Assembly: GCA_009869945.1 (NCBI GenBank)
Contig: WIXG01000444.1
Span: 1 to 55,569 of the forward strand
Length of the DNA stretch: 55,569 bases
Source: Mesaphorura yosii
Taxonomy: Eukaryota; Arthropoda; Collembola; Poduromorpha; Tullbergiidae
Reading direction: 5' to 3'
The notes below the pieces were generated by a model. That model was not told the DNA's origin and ran no database searches. It saw only the letters and a list, made by a program, of their open reading frames with translations. This document shows positions 21,512 through 32,927 of this stretch, piece after piece (the first letter of the stretch is position 1; every line of letters starts with the position of its first letter). Made by a program: the position numbers and the translations under genes.

Positions 21512-22641
21512 CAAAAAACTAATCGTCAAGGAAGGCGGAGGCGACCTTTGGTGTAGGTTGCCGTCGATTAAAGTTGCCTCCGTCGTGGTTGACTCAGCCT
21601 TACTACTTGTGTGCAAGAGTCATATGAATATCTACTTCTTAATTAGATTGAGTTTGTTTGTGAAAAGAGATATGCGAAAACCGATTTCACATTCGGAATC
21701 ATTGTCGTCTGGAGATGGTTTCTGGTAAAAACAATTACAAAAATTTTGGAAACTCGGTAAATGAAAGAGAACATTTACCAAGGACATTTTTATTAACTTT
21801 TCAAACCCATTCCGGGTATATAATATACATTCACCACCACTATCATTATTCGAATTTTTTATTTAAATAAATTAACCGAGTTTGAGGAGTTAAATCACCG
21901 AGTATTCGGTGACGGGCCCCTAGTATGAATATCAATGAGGACAGCCAAGCAAGCAACCGTCGACTAGAAGAGTTTGAAAAGAGCCGTCTATTTATATATT
22001 TTGAGCCAATATGTCATTCGTAAGCAGGTCGTTTCCATTGACATTTACTAATTGCAATTTGAAACCGAAGTTTTAAATTTGACGCCCGTCTACCCAAAGA
22101 GTTCAAAGTAGAATGACAAAATTTGCCTGTGTATTCAACCGATTTCTGTAACTTACCTATAAACGAACTTCTGCGCAAGTAAATCTAGTAAGGTACGGCA
22201 TAAAATGAGCAGCTGAATGATTCGGTTCAGTAACTGAATGTCTAGCACTTGACTTAATATGACAACTGTAATAAACACATTGAGATAATTTGGACTTTTA
22301 AGTAGAAACAAATGCTCAGTTGTTCAACTGTGACGGAATTTGCAACAATAATTAGATACTTCAATGTTCCCTTTTTTGTACCACCATGAGATCACGCGCC
22401 TTGTGCTTTCTGCCCTCGCATATTTCAGAATTCCAGTTCAATGCAACTTTAATTGCTTTCCATTGCTCATGTTGCCATAATAGTCGAGCTGACTTCAGAA
22501 TATAGATCTATGAGGTAAGGTTCGCCTTGTCAAGTGCTGTTGACCTTTGTACGGTTACCCCATTCGGATTTCTCTGGTTTGAATAACACCATCAAGTTTT
22601 CTCAGTCTTCAATTGACCAGTTGCTGTACTGAATTCCGTCG
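21512..22641. other. Intergenic, no supported gene
   Basis: AT-rich; includes GGGTATATAATATAC near 21816 but no coding support downstream. Nothing else recognised. Confidence 0.45.
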
Positions 22642-22681
22642 TATAAATAGAAGTGAACTAGAATGATGGTTAACATTCAGT
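22642..22681 (+). promoter_or_regulatory. Core promoter of secreted-protein gene
   Basis: TATAAATA (22642-22649) and TCAGT (22677-22681) are about 35 bp apart. The leader runs about 70 nt to the ATG at 22750. A partly eroded copy of the same layout precedes the duplicated exon at 24929. Confidence 0.7.
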
Positions 22682-22749
22682 ACTCGGCTCTCGAGTTCAT
22701 AGCATCAAACTAAAGTTGTTAAATTTCAAAATATTCTCTAATTCACAAA

Positions 22750-23289
22750 ATGAAGGCAATTACTGTCACATTGTGCCTTTGCGCCACTATCGCGGCCACC
22801 TTTGCAGCGCCGCCAGCCATTGGCAAATCAGGTAACTGAATTATATCATGTCTCATTTTAATATGGGACTTCGCAAGGTCATGGAAATTAATAACTCTAG
22901 CACTCGACCTCAGATTTTTCGGATGATGGTGATGGAACTTCGTCTAGGGCTCGATATAATTTGTTTTCAACATAGATGCGGTGACCAACTCGGGGCCGGC
23001 GACCGTCGTCTTGTTTCGTGGCCATGGATACACTGGTGATTCCATTGTGATTACCGTCCCCGAAGGAGGATACGTTGACCTTGACCCTCTTGGATGGGAC
23101 GGGTGGAATACCCTTGGCTACTGGTCAATTATTCCTGCCTACGGTCACTGCTTCCACTTCAATTATGAACCGGCACAGTCAGGCCCCTTTTCTCTCCAGT
23201 ATGATTCGATCTACAATCCGCACCTGTCAAACTTTTGGTTTGTGGCACCACGTTACGTCAGCGCTACAACCGGAACTTGCCCACGTTAA
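22750..23289 (+). CDS. Small secreted protein, beta/gamma-crystallin-like (tentative)
   Basis: Exon 1 (22750-22831) encodes a signal peptide, MKAITVTLCLCATIAATFA, cleaved before APPAIGKS. The intron starts GTAACT and ends ACATAG at 22975, joined in phase 1. Exon 2 (22976-23289) gives a 131-aa preprotein. The mature part ATVVLFRGHGYTGDSIVIT, with VPEGGYVDLDPLGWDGWNTL following, resembles one Greek-key motif of beta/gamma-crystallins (aromatic-x6-G, then a strand and a turn). The remainder is aromatic-rich with two Cys (HCFHF, GTCPR) that may pair. Function unknown; an extracellular structural or defence role is possible. AATAAA at 23364 fits polyadenylation. The gene call is firm, the family is not. 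Confidence 0.8.
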
Positions 23290-23369
23290 TCAGGTTGAAC
23301 CTATGACCAGTTTGCAGATTCACCGGACCCTAACTTAATAACGACCATTTCCATTAATTATTTAATAAA

Positions 23370-24928
23370 TCCACAGCCTGCATCCACATCGTCTACATTC
23401 ATTGATAGAAGTATTGTTTGCCTTTGTAAATTCAAATTCTCAGAGCATATCGATCAGTCTCACGTGTCACATAAACTGATAATGACATTAAGACGTACTT
23501 CAGCATTGAATGACAGAATTGTGGATTCGCATCTTAACTAGATTCAGCGAAAAATTGGCGAAAGTTCGAGACAAACGTGATAACTCAGCAGCAACTCTGG
23601 ACAGTAATAATTAAATCTAGAGATTGGGAACTTGCTACAAGCTCATGTCCTGCATTTCTTAATCACTTCACCGTGCAAACACAAACTCGGAATTGCAATT
23701 ATCGAGGGCTGGTTAAAAGTGATACCAGAAGCGAAGCCCATACCCCTTAGTCAAAAGCGAAAAGGGGCCGACCAGCTAAAGCCAAGAAGACACTAAGCGT
23801 GCAATAATTGTATTGCACTAATTGCACGCATGTTTGAAGTTTATATCTATTACAAAAATAAATTCATTCTAAATTTTTAAATAATATGGACGGTTCGCAA
23901 ATATAGGAGAACATAATTGCAATGTGGATGAAATGTTAAATGGTCAAAAGTATTAGAAGTCAGATTCATATATATTTTGCGGCAATTTCCAGTCAAACAG
24001 CGGTCAGGTTAATTATGAGCCATATTTTAGCCCAAACTAAAATTTATCTAATGTTGTTCTTGGAACGGAAATATATTAGATTTAGAATTGATAAATTAAA
24101 ATAATGATGAAATAAAGAACTATTTCGATTAAAGAAAGCCTTTCAATCACCGCATAATCAAAAATGTGAGCAAGTTTAGTTCAGTTCAGTTTAACATGGG
24201 AGGTTAGAAGATACCCATGCCAAGTTCAAAGTGGAATCCCATATTTACTTTCGCTCGCAAGCAAGTGCCGGTGTCGTGTGTGCATGTTTGGAACAAGTAC
24301 AAAGTTACATGTTAGTACTTGTAGTCAATTACAATTACCCATCTGATTAATTGCACTTGAAGGAACTTTACATTTAGGTACATTATTCAGCACTTTTAGG
24401 ATCAATACGTGCGGCAGTTATCTGAATTGTTAATCATGAATTTCTTTTGAAGCCCTCTATTTCAGGAGCATGAAATGTCGTAATCACATGTTTCGACTAC
24501 CGAATGCACGAACCTAAACTTAGACTAACGGTTGAAAATGTGCAGTGAGGTCATTTCTATTTTAATTACAAACTCCATATGATCTGTTATGACATAATTT
24601 GCAGCAATAAATGCTTACTCCAGCATATGTTCTCTATGGGATCACTGCTTTATTTTCGAATTTTCAGAATTCATATTCGGTACCACTTTGTTGCCTTTTT
24701 TCTGATTTCAGGTGCATGAAGGAAGATTTTGGCGATTTAGGTGGCTTTGACCTTTTTCAAGTTACTTCACTTTGATTTCGCAACTCCGGACACTCGAGCA
24801 GACCAAAAGCACTTTTTTTTGGAGTCATTGAAACACTTTCTTGTGTCCTCGAACGGAAGTGAATAAATGCAAATCGAAGTGATACATACCAACCATTTAG
24901 CACTCAGTATTTGAGCTAGGATCACAAA
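23370..24928. other. Intergenic between a gene and its duplicated first exon
   Basis: AT-rich, no coding frame of note. The last ~60 bases resemble the promoter/leader of the upstream gene (CACTCAGTATTTGAG against CATTCAGTACTCGGC). Confidence 0.45.
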
Positions 24929-25010
24929 ATAAAGGCAATTTCCGTCGCACTTTGTCTTTCCGCCACAATTTTTGCCACCCATGCTGCACCTCCTGTCATT
25001 GGCAAATCAG
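24929..25010 (+). pseudogene. Duplicated first exon of the secreted-protein gene, ATG lost
   Basis: These 82 bases match exon 1 of the gene at 22750 in length, frame and donor position (AAATCAG|GT). They encode KAISVALCLSATIFATHA followed by APPVIGKS, but the initiator is ATA instead of ATG. The leader keeps CTCAGTA, while the TATA box is altered (GAATAAATG). No second exon was found before 25450, so this is a promoter-plus-exon-1 relic. Confidence 0.85.
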
Positions 25011-25454
25011 GTTGGAGTCCAGTACAAAGCATTTTTGTATTTCTCCTTTCCTTCTCCTCGTACTTCGCCCCACATTCGCGCTTGCTTTTTAAAAATGTTT
25101 TTCACCAACTCAAAATAAATTAGTCTAAATGTGCTCCTCGTCTTGTGCAAAGTGTTTTTATTGAATCACGTTTAGATTCAGTTGTCCATCAGCCCAAGTG
25201 ACTTTCGGTTTCGGTCGATTTTGTGTCACCAGCAAGCAGCATCGTTTATCATACTTCTTTAGAAGTCACCGAATTGTGGAAACTTGAAAACCTAATGCAA
25301 GGACATTGCCATTTACGGTATCCAAAAATTGATCAGGGTCTTTCCAAGTTTTTACGCAGTTATTTTATTCTCAATTTCCGTTTTATATATTTTCGCACCT
25401 GTTGTCGCTACTGTGTAAATTTTGATTTTACCAGTTATCGCATTTCCTTATCTA

Positions 25455-25880
25455 TGTATATTGTTTGCTCGCAAGTACCTAGCATAAATCAAAACTCCTA
25501 CATAGGTAATTGCTACTCTCTACAAGCTGTCTAGCGCGCCCAGTCTGAATTTGGGTGGTTTCATGGGGAGAAGAAGTTTCCAGGCATAAGCGTCAGCTGT
25601 AGGGTAGCCACCCAAGCCATTATCAGTCATATATCCTTGGTAAACAGCAATCCAGCTGGTGGCAGTTTTAAACCCCGACATGGCATTCAAGGCCACGGTC
25701 AGAATGACGTAAAGATTTAGATTTAAGACAAGACCAAGACACACAATTGAGGTGACGTGCACTACCAAATTGGCACTGGTTTCGCTCTATGTGTGTCAGA
25801 CCTGAACGAACACCATTGGTAAGAAGACTGTTATAGCGCCGGCAATGGACTTGAGGATCGGCAGTTGGACTTGAAATTTG
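25455..25880 (-). pseudogene. Chemoreceptor (Gr/Or superfamily) 3' relic
   Basis: Read leftwards, one frame carries LQVQLPILKSIAGAITVFLP, a break, then SANLVVHVTSIVCLGLVLNL, a TM-rich stretch, and LLPMKPPKFRLGALDSL, a TAG stop, then RVAITYVGVLIYARYL. The last part aligns with the intact neighbour at 28759 (MPPLKLSVGGVYDLSRTAKF, then TFVGFLMYG), so the TAG at 25520-25522 is a nonsense change in the final helix. At least one more stop lies upstream (near 25790). The N-terminal half is missing. Confidence 0.7.
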
Positions 25881-26558
25881 AAGTTGGGAGTCACATCTTC
25901 ACGTCTCCTTGAATTTTCATGCATTAATTACAATAGTGCAACCAAAATTGAAAACCACACTTTGAAAAATGTTATTGCAGTGGGAATTATGATGTTTCAC
26001 GATTTCATTCAAAATCAACTTGTTAGCGTCCATCCATACTTTTTTATGTTTATGTTAACCAAACTTGAGCCGAAGTTGGCTCAGATTGTCATCTGAATAG
26101 AGTAATGTTAATTTGCCCTCACTTTCAGGCAAATCCGCGATACATGTCGACGTATGCTATTACCAAATGGCAGATTATGCGCGAATCAATTGTTTACCGT
26201 TTCCCGAATGAAAAGCAACCAATACTCGTGCGGTTGCATACGTAAGAAATACGAAAAGAAATGAGTTAATAAATAGATTGATCCAATATACCTTTTTCTC
26301 AGAAATTCCTATTCCATGTAACCCAGATCAGAATTTCATTACGCGCCTGAAGAGAAAAAAGGATCGATCGAACAATTTCGGCATTGCATTTCTTACGATT
26401 AATTAAAATGTTTTTTGAAAATAAAGTCTGGAATTGGAATTTTTGCTACATTACAGAATTTGGGGTGACGACACGAGTTCAACATTTCCAAGCGGCAGTC
26501 GAGTTCAAACCTGATTTCCGGTCTTGATCACTTGGGTCGGTCCGCCGTCAACGCCGAC

Positions 26559-27778
26559 ATGATTTCTGATGAGTCGTTCAAATTGTTTGGGTCCGTGATC
26601 CTTATAGGATACTGGACGAAGCTATTACCCTTCAAATGGAATCACGAGAATAAAAGAGTGCATGTTGTCAAAAACCTCAGGGCATGGAGGTTTTTTGGCT
26701 TAGCGTATTTTATAAATGTAAGGGCACTAACTTGGGGTTCATTTCATGGAGTGACCGAGTCGAAGGATGCTGCAGTCGAAGCCGTGATTTACTTTGCTTT
26801 TCTCTTATTTGGTGGAATTTACCTTCATGCTTGGGTTCATACAGAAGATTTTGCGGCACTCCTATCCTCAGCTTTACCATTTGTGTACCGACTTTCTACA
26901 ATAAACTATAGAATGGATACGAAGGGAAAGGATGGAATGGAATCGGTCATGAAACTGATTCTTGTTGTGCTCACAGTGCTTGTGCTGATCAGGGGGATTG
27001 ATGATACTCTATTTGTCATCTATGGTGACGTCTATTTCCGATATTACCGAACCGAATCCATGATGAATGTCTTCGTTGTTGGAACAGACTGGAATCTACA
27101 GGCCGCGTACGTCTTTGTGAATGCGGCCTTCTTCGTGAGCATTGTGGTCAACTACACGCATTCTGGAGCCATGCTTCTCGAAAAACTCAGGTAATGAGAA
27201 AGACGGACAGCAATGTTTCCTTTCCATGTTGCCCCCACGTGTGATTCTTTGCCTTTTTTCAATCTCACAGGTTCGACCCTCGACAAAATCATGAAGAGCA
27301 ACAACGAGTCCATCTCCTTTTTCGTGCCCATCAAATGATGCATGCATTTGTAGCCAATTTTATGAGTACTCAAATCGCAACGACTGTCGTTTCGAGTTCT
27401 ACCCTCCAAATCTCAGATTTCTACATCCTCATTCGAATCCGTGACGTTCCAGGCAGTATTCAAGCGTTTTTTGCAATTTGCCCGACCATTGTCTTGTTCC
27501 TCACTAAATTGTGTTTGGATTTTGCAATGACTTATACAAATGCAAGTACAAAGTATCAGACATCGCTCCGAGCAGCATGTAAAGTAGAAGTTGGTCAAGG
27601 TCAAGGTGAAGCAGCAGCGGGTTGGAAAATTAAACTACATGTTGTACAAGACTTATCGACTTATCGAATTTTAAGATTGGTGACCAATTTTATATTACAA
27701 ACACGACGTTTAGCTCATTGTCATCAGATGTGGTCGTGTCAAACGTCCTTAACCTTCTGTTGATGTGAGCCATCATTG
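26559..27778 (+). CDS. Chemoreceptor (Gr/Or superfamily), with 1-nt frameshift near the 3' end
   Basis: Exon 1 (26559-27190) and exon 2 (from 27271) join in phase 2 across an 80-bp intron (GTAATG...TCACAG). The ~380-aa length and spaced hydrophobic helices fit seven-transmembrane insect-type receptors, which are ligand-gated cation channels in sensory neuron membranes. Starting at MISDESFKLF, helices are seen around FFGLAYFINV, AVIYFAFLLFGGIYL, LILVVLTVLVLI, YVFVNAAFFVSIVV and FFAICPTIVLFL. Near 27665-27675 the frame is lost in TTTT; the other frame then gives FKIGDQFYITNTTFSSLSS and ends VVVSNVLNLLLM with TGA at 27776-27778, the expected final helix. One missing T explains it, either an assembly error or early decay. 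The in-frame alternative ends TSLTFC at 27763 and lacks the last helix. Confidence 0.7.
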
Positions 27779-28758
27779 ATTAAGGTGCTTTCAATTAAAT
27801 AGACTCAGCGTTTACTTTCCCCAGAACTCCAGCGTATATTTACTTGAACTCTTGTTATCGCATACAGGTATCCACAATACTGAACTATATAATTATGCCA
27901 AGTTTCAATGTCATCTGACTTACGGTACCAAAGATAGTCCAATAATATTGAAAAATTGGTGTTCAAAAAAATGAACTCAGAAGCGAAAATCATTATTCTG
28001 ACGGCGAGCGGCGACGGTGGTTGGCGAGCGTAAGTACTAAAATTGAATAACATGTACGAAGCCACCCCGTTGTCGGCCCAAAAAAGAAGAGAGCGAGGAA
28101 GTTACCAATGAAACGAGCTAACAGCCGACAAATGATCCGGAAACGTCCACTGCTTTCTTCCAATCATCAGCCTTTACCGTTTCAGCTTTCACCAATCACA
28201 CATACACTGCTAACGACCCATGATGATTGAAATTCTGTTTTTGAAAGCATTTTTACGTTTTCAAGATCATGTAAGCAATCCCCTTTAGTAACTGCGCCAA
28301 CTCAGTTGGGCCAGTCGAATCGGAAACTTTTGCGAAATTCTATTTAACAACCTAAGGCCAATTTATCTGTCCGAGGGATCAACAAGCGGGTAGTTTACAG
28401 ATTATAGGTTGTCACCCAAGGGAATTCGATAACGTACACGTGAAGAAATGTTGGTAAGTGCAATCTTATTTTCCTCATCACTATATTTCCAAAAAGAAAA
28501 CATTTTAATTATACATCAACAACAACCTGTGCGTCGTGTACACAAGAAATCCGGTGAATGTAAGTTTGGTGGACCGCCCAAAGCTGCACAAACCTCGAGT
28601 AGTGAATTTGATTGGATGAACGCGCCTTGCAGTAGCTTTTGCTTGAACAATTTGCTACTTTGACCGCACTCTTGTTCGCCCGCGGTTTGTCCTTTGCACG
28701 ACAAAATGATGAAAGGGTCTTTCGAGTAAATAGTATATTACAGACCTGAAGAACTCTT
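27779..28758. other. Intergenic, no supported gene
   Basis: Lies between divergent-age chemoreceptor genes. Only short chance frames. Confidence 0.45.
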
Positions 28759-29922
28759 TTATTTAAATGTAATCAAGACCCTTGCCGTTCCATACATCAG
28801 AAATCCAACAAAAGTGAATTTTGCTGTCCGGCTCAAGTCGTACACTCCGCCCACCGATAATTTTAATGGAGGCATTGATCGAATCACTTTCCACAGATAT
28901 GCTCTTTGACTTCTGGGTATTGCAAGCTCCTTTCGGGTCAACTGCTGCCGGCAGCCCGCAAGAAATTTCGTGGAAGTCGCCCAAAATTCCGACATGATGC
29001 TCACTGCAACCGCTAGAATTACTTGAATGTAGACCGCAGTGATTAGGAATAGAAATGTAAAAAGTTGCATGACCAAATGTTTTCCATCCAATGTAGACTT
29101 CAAGTGAACGAACACCAAGAGGGCAAACACTGAAAGGGAGGTCGAAAGACACTTCACGGCGGGCACAATCACTCCGCCATACGGACCATAGTTAAAGACA
29201 TTGCAAACCAGAACCAGCTTGCGATAATTCAGGAACGGAACCCCATACATCGGGCATTCTACGCGCTGCAGTGAAGAAACTGCGTCCAAGAACAAGTAAA
29301 TATACATTGATAGGAAACCAAATAGGGAAATTCCACGAACCAGCACCACAAGCGAGCAAAGTGGAATCAAAACAATGTTCAGCAGATTTCCCGAAGTATT
29401 CCAGGCATAATGAGCTTCCACAGCGGCGCCGATGGCCGCAGCGTTTGACCCAAGGGCGATTAGAAGCTGGTGATAGAACAAAAGGTACTTTTCCCTGTGA
29501 GGATGGCCACGTGACTTTACACGCCCACGCGTACTCAGTTTCAGCAACTCGTTAAACAGTGCTAACAGATTTTGACCGGGCCATACCCAAACAAGGCCGT
29601 ATACGAAAAACAACAAATACCCGGAAGTGTAGACTGCGTACATGCTAATCGGGGCAGTGAGTTCCGTCAGTGGCAGGTTCGGCAGTTGATCGGACCTCAG
29701 TCGCAGCCTCCATAAACTGTAAGTCAGTAGAAAGAGCGAGACCAAGTTTCCGATGTGGCACATTGCCGACCTAAGCCATACCAATGCGGGTCGACGCTTG
29801 AACGGGGGAGAGGTTGCTTCCAGAAGCTTTGTCGAACGATTCCAGTGCGCGTCCACCGAACACAGGAAGCAAACCACGCGCGCATGAGCAGCAACGATGC
29901 CGAACTCAACAAAAGTGAGCAT
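28759..29922 (-). CDS. Seven-transmembrane chemoreceptor (Gr/Or superfamily), single exon
   Basis: An uninterrupted 387-codon frame beginning MLTFVEFGIVAAHARVVC. Hydrophobic helices occur at roughly residues 50-72, 92-118, 145-170, 178-205, 255-275, 285-315 and 365-387, giving about seven. The last two (VMQLFTFLFLITAVYIQVIL and KFTFVGFLMYGTARVL) enclose the intracellular loop RSMPPLKLSVGGVYDLSRTA, the region most conserved in insect gustatory/odorant receptors. No exact subfamily motif such as TYhhhhhQF is present, as expected for a divergent arthropod lineage. Expected location is the dendritic membrane of sensory neurons; ligand unknown. It shares its C-terminal pattern with the dead copy at 25455-25880. 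Confidence 0.75.
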   Translation of the reverse strand: MLTFVEFGIVAAHARVVCFLCSVDAHWNRSTKLLEATSPPFKRRPALVWLRSAMCHIGNLVSLFLLTYSLWRLRLRSDQLPNLPLTELTAPISMYAVYTSGYLLFFVYGLVWVWPGQNLLALFNELLKLSTRGRVKSRGHPHREKYLLFYHQLLIALGSNAAAIGAAVEAHYAWNTSGNLLNIVLIPLCSLVVLVRGISLFGFLSMYIYLFLDAVSSLQRVECPMYGVPFLNYRKLVLVCNVFNYGPYGGVIVPAVKCLSTSLSVFALLVFVHLKSTLDGKHLVMQLFTFLFLITAVYIQVILAVAVSIMSEFWATSTKFLAGCRQQLTRKELAIPRSQRAYLWKVIRSMPPLKLSVGGVYDLSRTAKFTFVGFLMYGTARVLITFK

Positions 29923-30859
29923 TGTACCTGACTGGACAGCAATTGATCATTGAATTTAAGAAATGTTGAAAGCTGCTCACATGATTACATTAAAAATTGA
30001 AATGGGGCATGGTTGGACAAAATTAAAATGAAGTCTGAGACCATTATTCCGAGTGTGCGACTCGACAAAAGACGTAGGCATTGGTTAACAAAATGGAACG
30101 GATTAAAAATTGAATTGGCAATTTCACGATGAATTCGAACAACTTGATTATTGGCTTTCTCTTCAATACAAAAGTATGGCCGGGATGGCCACGGGTCCCT
30201 TATTAAAGTAGCCCATACAGTGGCAATGAAAATAATCGGACTCAAACCCTTGCAGCCAGCGGCAAAACAAGATATTTGTTGCAGAGCATGCAGACCTTTC
30301 TTCGAGGCATAGGTTCGAAGGTAAATGGAAAATAGCTTTAATGATTGGTGTGTATAAATCTTTTGTGAGTAGCTTCAGATGAGAATAGCTGTGTTCCTAT
30401 TGGTGGCTGTAAAATAGGTCATTTCATTAAGACTCATGATTGAAAGTAAAGTGATTTAATATGCCAATGCGATCATGTATGATTCTTGCCTATTCAGTTT
30501 ATTACAATTTTTGGTTACTTAAATAAAATGCAGTGCAATGCATATGCTGAAGACGAGGATGTTTACCATTGATGCGCCGAGCGACTGTCCATGTGTCGCA
30601 TCTTTACACTTGAGCTTGGCTCTTAAGCTGCTCGTGGGAGGGTGCGGCATGCGTGAGGTTTCCCCCAGTTCAGTGGGCGGCCAACGCGAGCCTCGGGGCA
30701 AGCATTACCGGCGTTACTGCAAAGACTCGAGCATGGATTCGCTAGAGCCAAACCCAAAGCCAGAGTTATGCATACGCAAACAAATCAATGATATAACCAT
30801 AGGATTTATTTAACAATTTGAACCGAAATAAACTGTGCTGAGAGCTTTCACCCTCCCAT
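29923..30859. other. Intergenic, includes P450 3' flank
   Basis: No supported gene. Small frames at 30519-30813 on both strands lack family similarity. The P450 3' UTR probably lies at 30780-30860, and TTTATT motifs at 30805 would be AATAAA on the minus strand. Confidence 0.45.
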
Positions 30860-32520
30860 TCACCGGGCGTCCTTCCTGATTTTGATTTGCACGTCGAAGG
30901 GTGGCGGGCAGAGTGTGTGCGAACCGGGCCGGAGGTCGGTGCGGGGTGTCGGCTGGCCGGGCACGGGTTCCAGCACGAAGTTCTTCATGAGTCCAACGAG
31001 AATGTGGAAGGTCGTCGTGCGAGCGAGACCCTCCCCCATGCAAAAGCGCTTCCCAAAGCCGAAGAGCGGGTGCTTCTCCATGTTGACGAGGCGCCCGTTC
31101 TCGTCGATGAACCGCTCCGGACGGAAGACTTCGGGGTCGCCCCACAACTCCTTGCTCTGGAACACCGTGTGTAGGTTAAACGAGACCGCGACGCCCTGCG
31201 GAGTAATAAATTCCGCTAAATAATGAATATCTTTGACCTTAGCCTTGGCAGGCTGACCTTCGGAATGACCATGCCCCTGTAACGAATATTGGTTCCTGCT
31301 CGTCGGGGGAAGGGTAGGGGAATGACGTTGCCCATGCGGGAGATTTCGAGGAGGGTGGCCTGTGTGTAGGGGAGGCGGTGGAGGTCGTGGAGGGAAGGCT
31401 CCATGCCTTTCGGAATGACGAGCTCGAGCTCCTGCTGGATCTTCAGCTGGACGGGCTTGTTGAGGAGGAGGTGGAGGACGGCGAAGGTGAGTGTGTGGGA
31501 GGAGGTCTCTGAGCCGCCAAGGAAAAGGTCCTTGAGGCACATGATGAGTTCCTCCTCCGTGAAGAAGGAGGCCTCCTCGTTCTTCTCAATCTCCTTGAGG
31601 AAGAGGTCGATGAAGCAGGTGGGGTTCGTCGTGCAGTCCTTCCGCCTTCGGCACTCCGCCACGAGGCTCCGCATGAACTCCTGCAGCTCCTTCGCGATGA
31701 CCTGCTGGCGCTGGCGACCCGAGACGACGGGGAACCACTCGCCGAGGAAGGGGAAGGAGACGCAGAGCTTGTTGAGGGCACAGGCATCGACGACCTCGTA
31801 GTTGAAGTCCATCATCTGCTGCGCCTGCTTGTGGTTCAGTCCAAAACCCTCCCCAGCTACCATCTTCCACAGGCAGTTGACCACTGTTAGCGCAAAGTAC
31901 GCGTCCATCCGAAACACCCCGCCTGCCCCCTCCCCGCGACCCCCTGGCCCCTCCTGCGCCCGGATCTCCTCCTTCATATGGTTCGTGAGCAGGTCCACCT
32001 CCGCCCGGATGATCTCGTCCATCTGATCACGCTTGCCCAGCCCAAAGTCACGCAACTTGCGAAGAGTGAAACGACGCACTTCCTTCCAGCGCTCACCGTT
32101 GCTGAAAATAAGGCCGAGGTTCTGATTGAAGGAACGCTCAAATACAAACTGAAACTCATAGCGGTCGATCGTCTCGTCCCTAGTCAGCAGGTCGTTCATC
32201 GCGCGCAGCGACGACAGCACAACTGCCTCAAACAATTAAGACACTGATTAATTAAAGCACAATCCACATCAAAAATTTATCTCACCGAAATTGTGCGATC
32301 CGAGTTGGAGACTCATCACGTCGCCGTACTTCTCTGCCAGTTTCGCCATTGCGAGGTGGGGGAAGTCAGGGTTCGCGCGGATCATGTCAAGGAGGTTGCC
32401 GATGATCGGCCAGGGCGTCGGGCCAGGAGGGGCTTTGGCTGGACGGCTGAAGAACCGGGATTTGAAGTATAGGACGAGGCCCAGAAAGACAAGTAGCTGC
32501 AGAAAAAACATGATGTCCAT
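30860..32520 (-). CDS. Cytochrome P450, CYP2-clan microsomal enzyme
   Basis: Three exons read leftwards: 32520-32286, 32222-31258, 31195-30860. Introns are 63 and 62 bp, with in-phase joins (GTGAGA...GGCAG and GTCAGC...CCGCAG), giving 511 aa. An N-terminal anchor (MDIMFFLQLLVFLGLVLYF) is followed by the proline-rich hinge APPGPTPWPIIGN. Further motifs: I-helix LFLGGSETSSHTL, K-helix EISR (ExxR), a PERF-type FRPERFIDENG, and heme loop FGFGKRFCMGEG with Cys452 as the heme thiolate. Length and motifs match CYP2-clan enzymes, which sit on the ER and monooxygenate lipophilic substrates such as hormones, fatty acids or xenobiotics. A CRE-like TGACGTCA and a TATA box lie just upstream. A dead copy of exon 1 lies at 37592. 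The family number cannot be assigned by eye. Confidence 0.92.
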
Positions 32521-32580
32521 CTTGCAAGTGGAAACTCGTCCGCAGAGTCGCGAATGGCGTTCGACGTGACGCTGCGCCGC

Positions 32581-32605
32581 TTATATACGATGCGAATTGA
32601 CGTCA
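32581..32605 (-). promoter_or_regulatory. CRE (TGACGTCA) and TATA box of the P450 gene
   Basis: The palindrome TGACGTCA at 32598-32605 and TATATAA at 32581-32587 (minus sense) lie 60-85 bp before the ATG. The same pair with similar spacing and surrounding bases (CTGACGTCAA) precedes the P450 relic at 37592, which supports function. TGACGTCA is the CREB/ATF consensus. Confidence 0.65.
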
Positions 32606-32927
32606 GTCTCGCCAATTTGCTTGCTTCGTTGTCCGTGCCGGCACGCGATTAGTTCGCGTGCAGAAAAACGGAGGAAAAACTCCAGTTTTGCAAGAGTTGA
32701 TTCGAAGGTGCTGAAAGCGTCCCTCATTAAGAATTCTATTCAGCTGCGGTCTTTTGTTCAAGAGCACTTCTCCTTGAGTTCGATTTCTGCGTTGTGGCTG
32801 AGGAAGTTGAAAGGGACGAGAGCGAAGTCTGCATGGTGATCATGATGATCACTAGGCGTGTGGAGTGCGTGACAAAGCTGTCCCGCTCAAACACCGCCAG
32901 GCGTTCGTGCAACCCGCAGCGGCAGCT

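Noticed and set aside
16388..21519. Exact 8-bp target duplication for hAT-A
   Set aside because: The flanking 8-mers differ at two positions in an A-rich context, which could be chance; the TIRs support the element, the duplication does not.
21816..21831. TATA-like GGGTATATAATATAC as a promoter
   Set aside because: No initiator or coding sequence follows in the next several hundred bases.
31443..31787. Minus-strand Ser/Arg-rich and other alternative frames inside the P450
   Set aside because: They are frame shadows of the GC-rich P450 exon 2; the P450 frame carries the ExxR and I-helix motifs.
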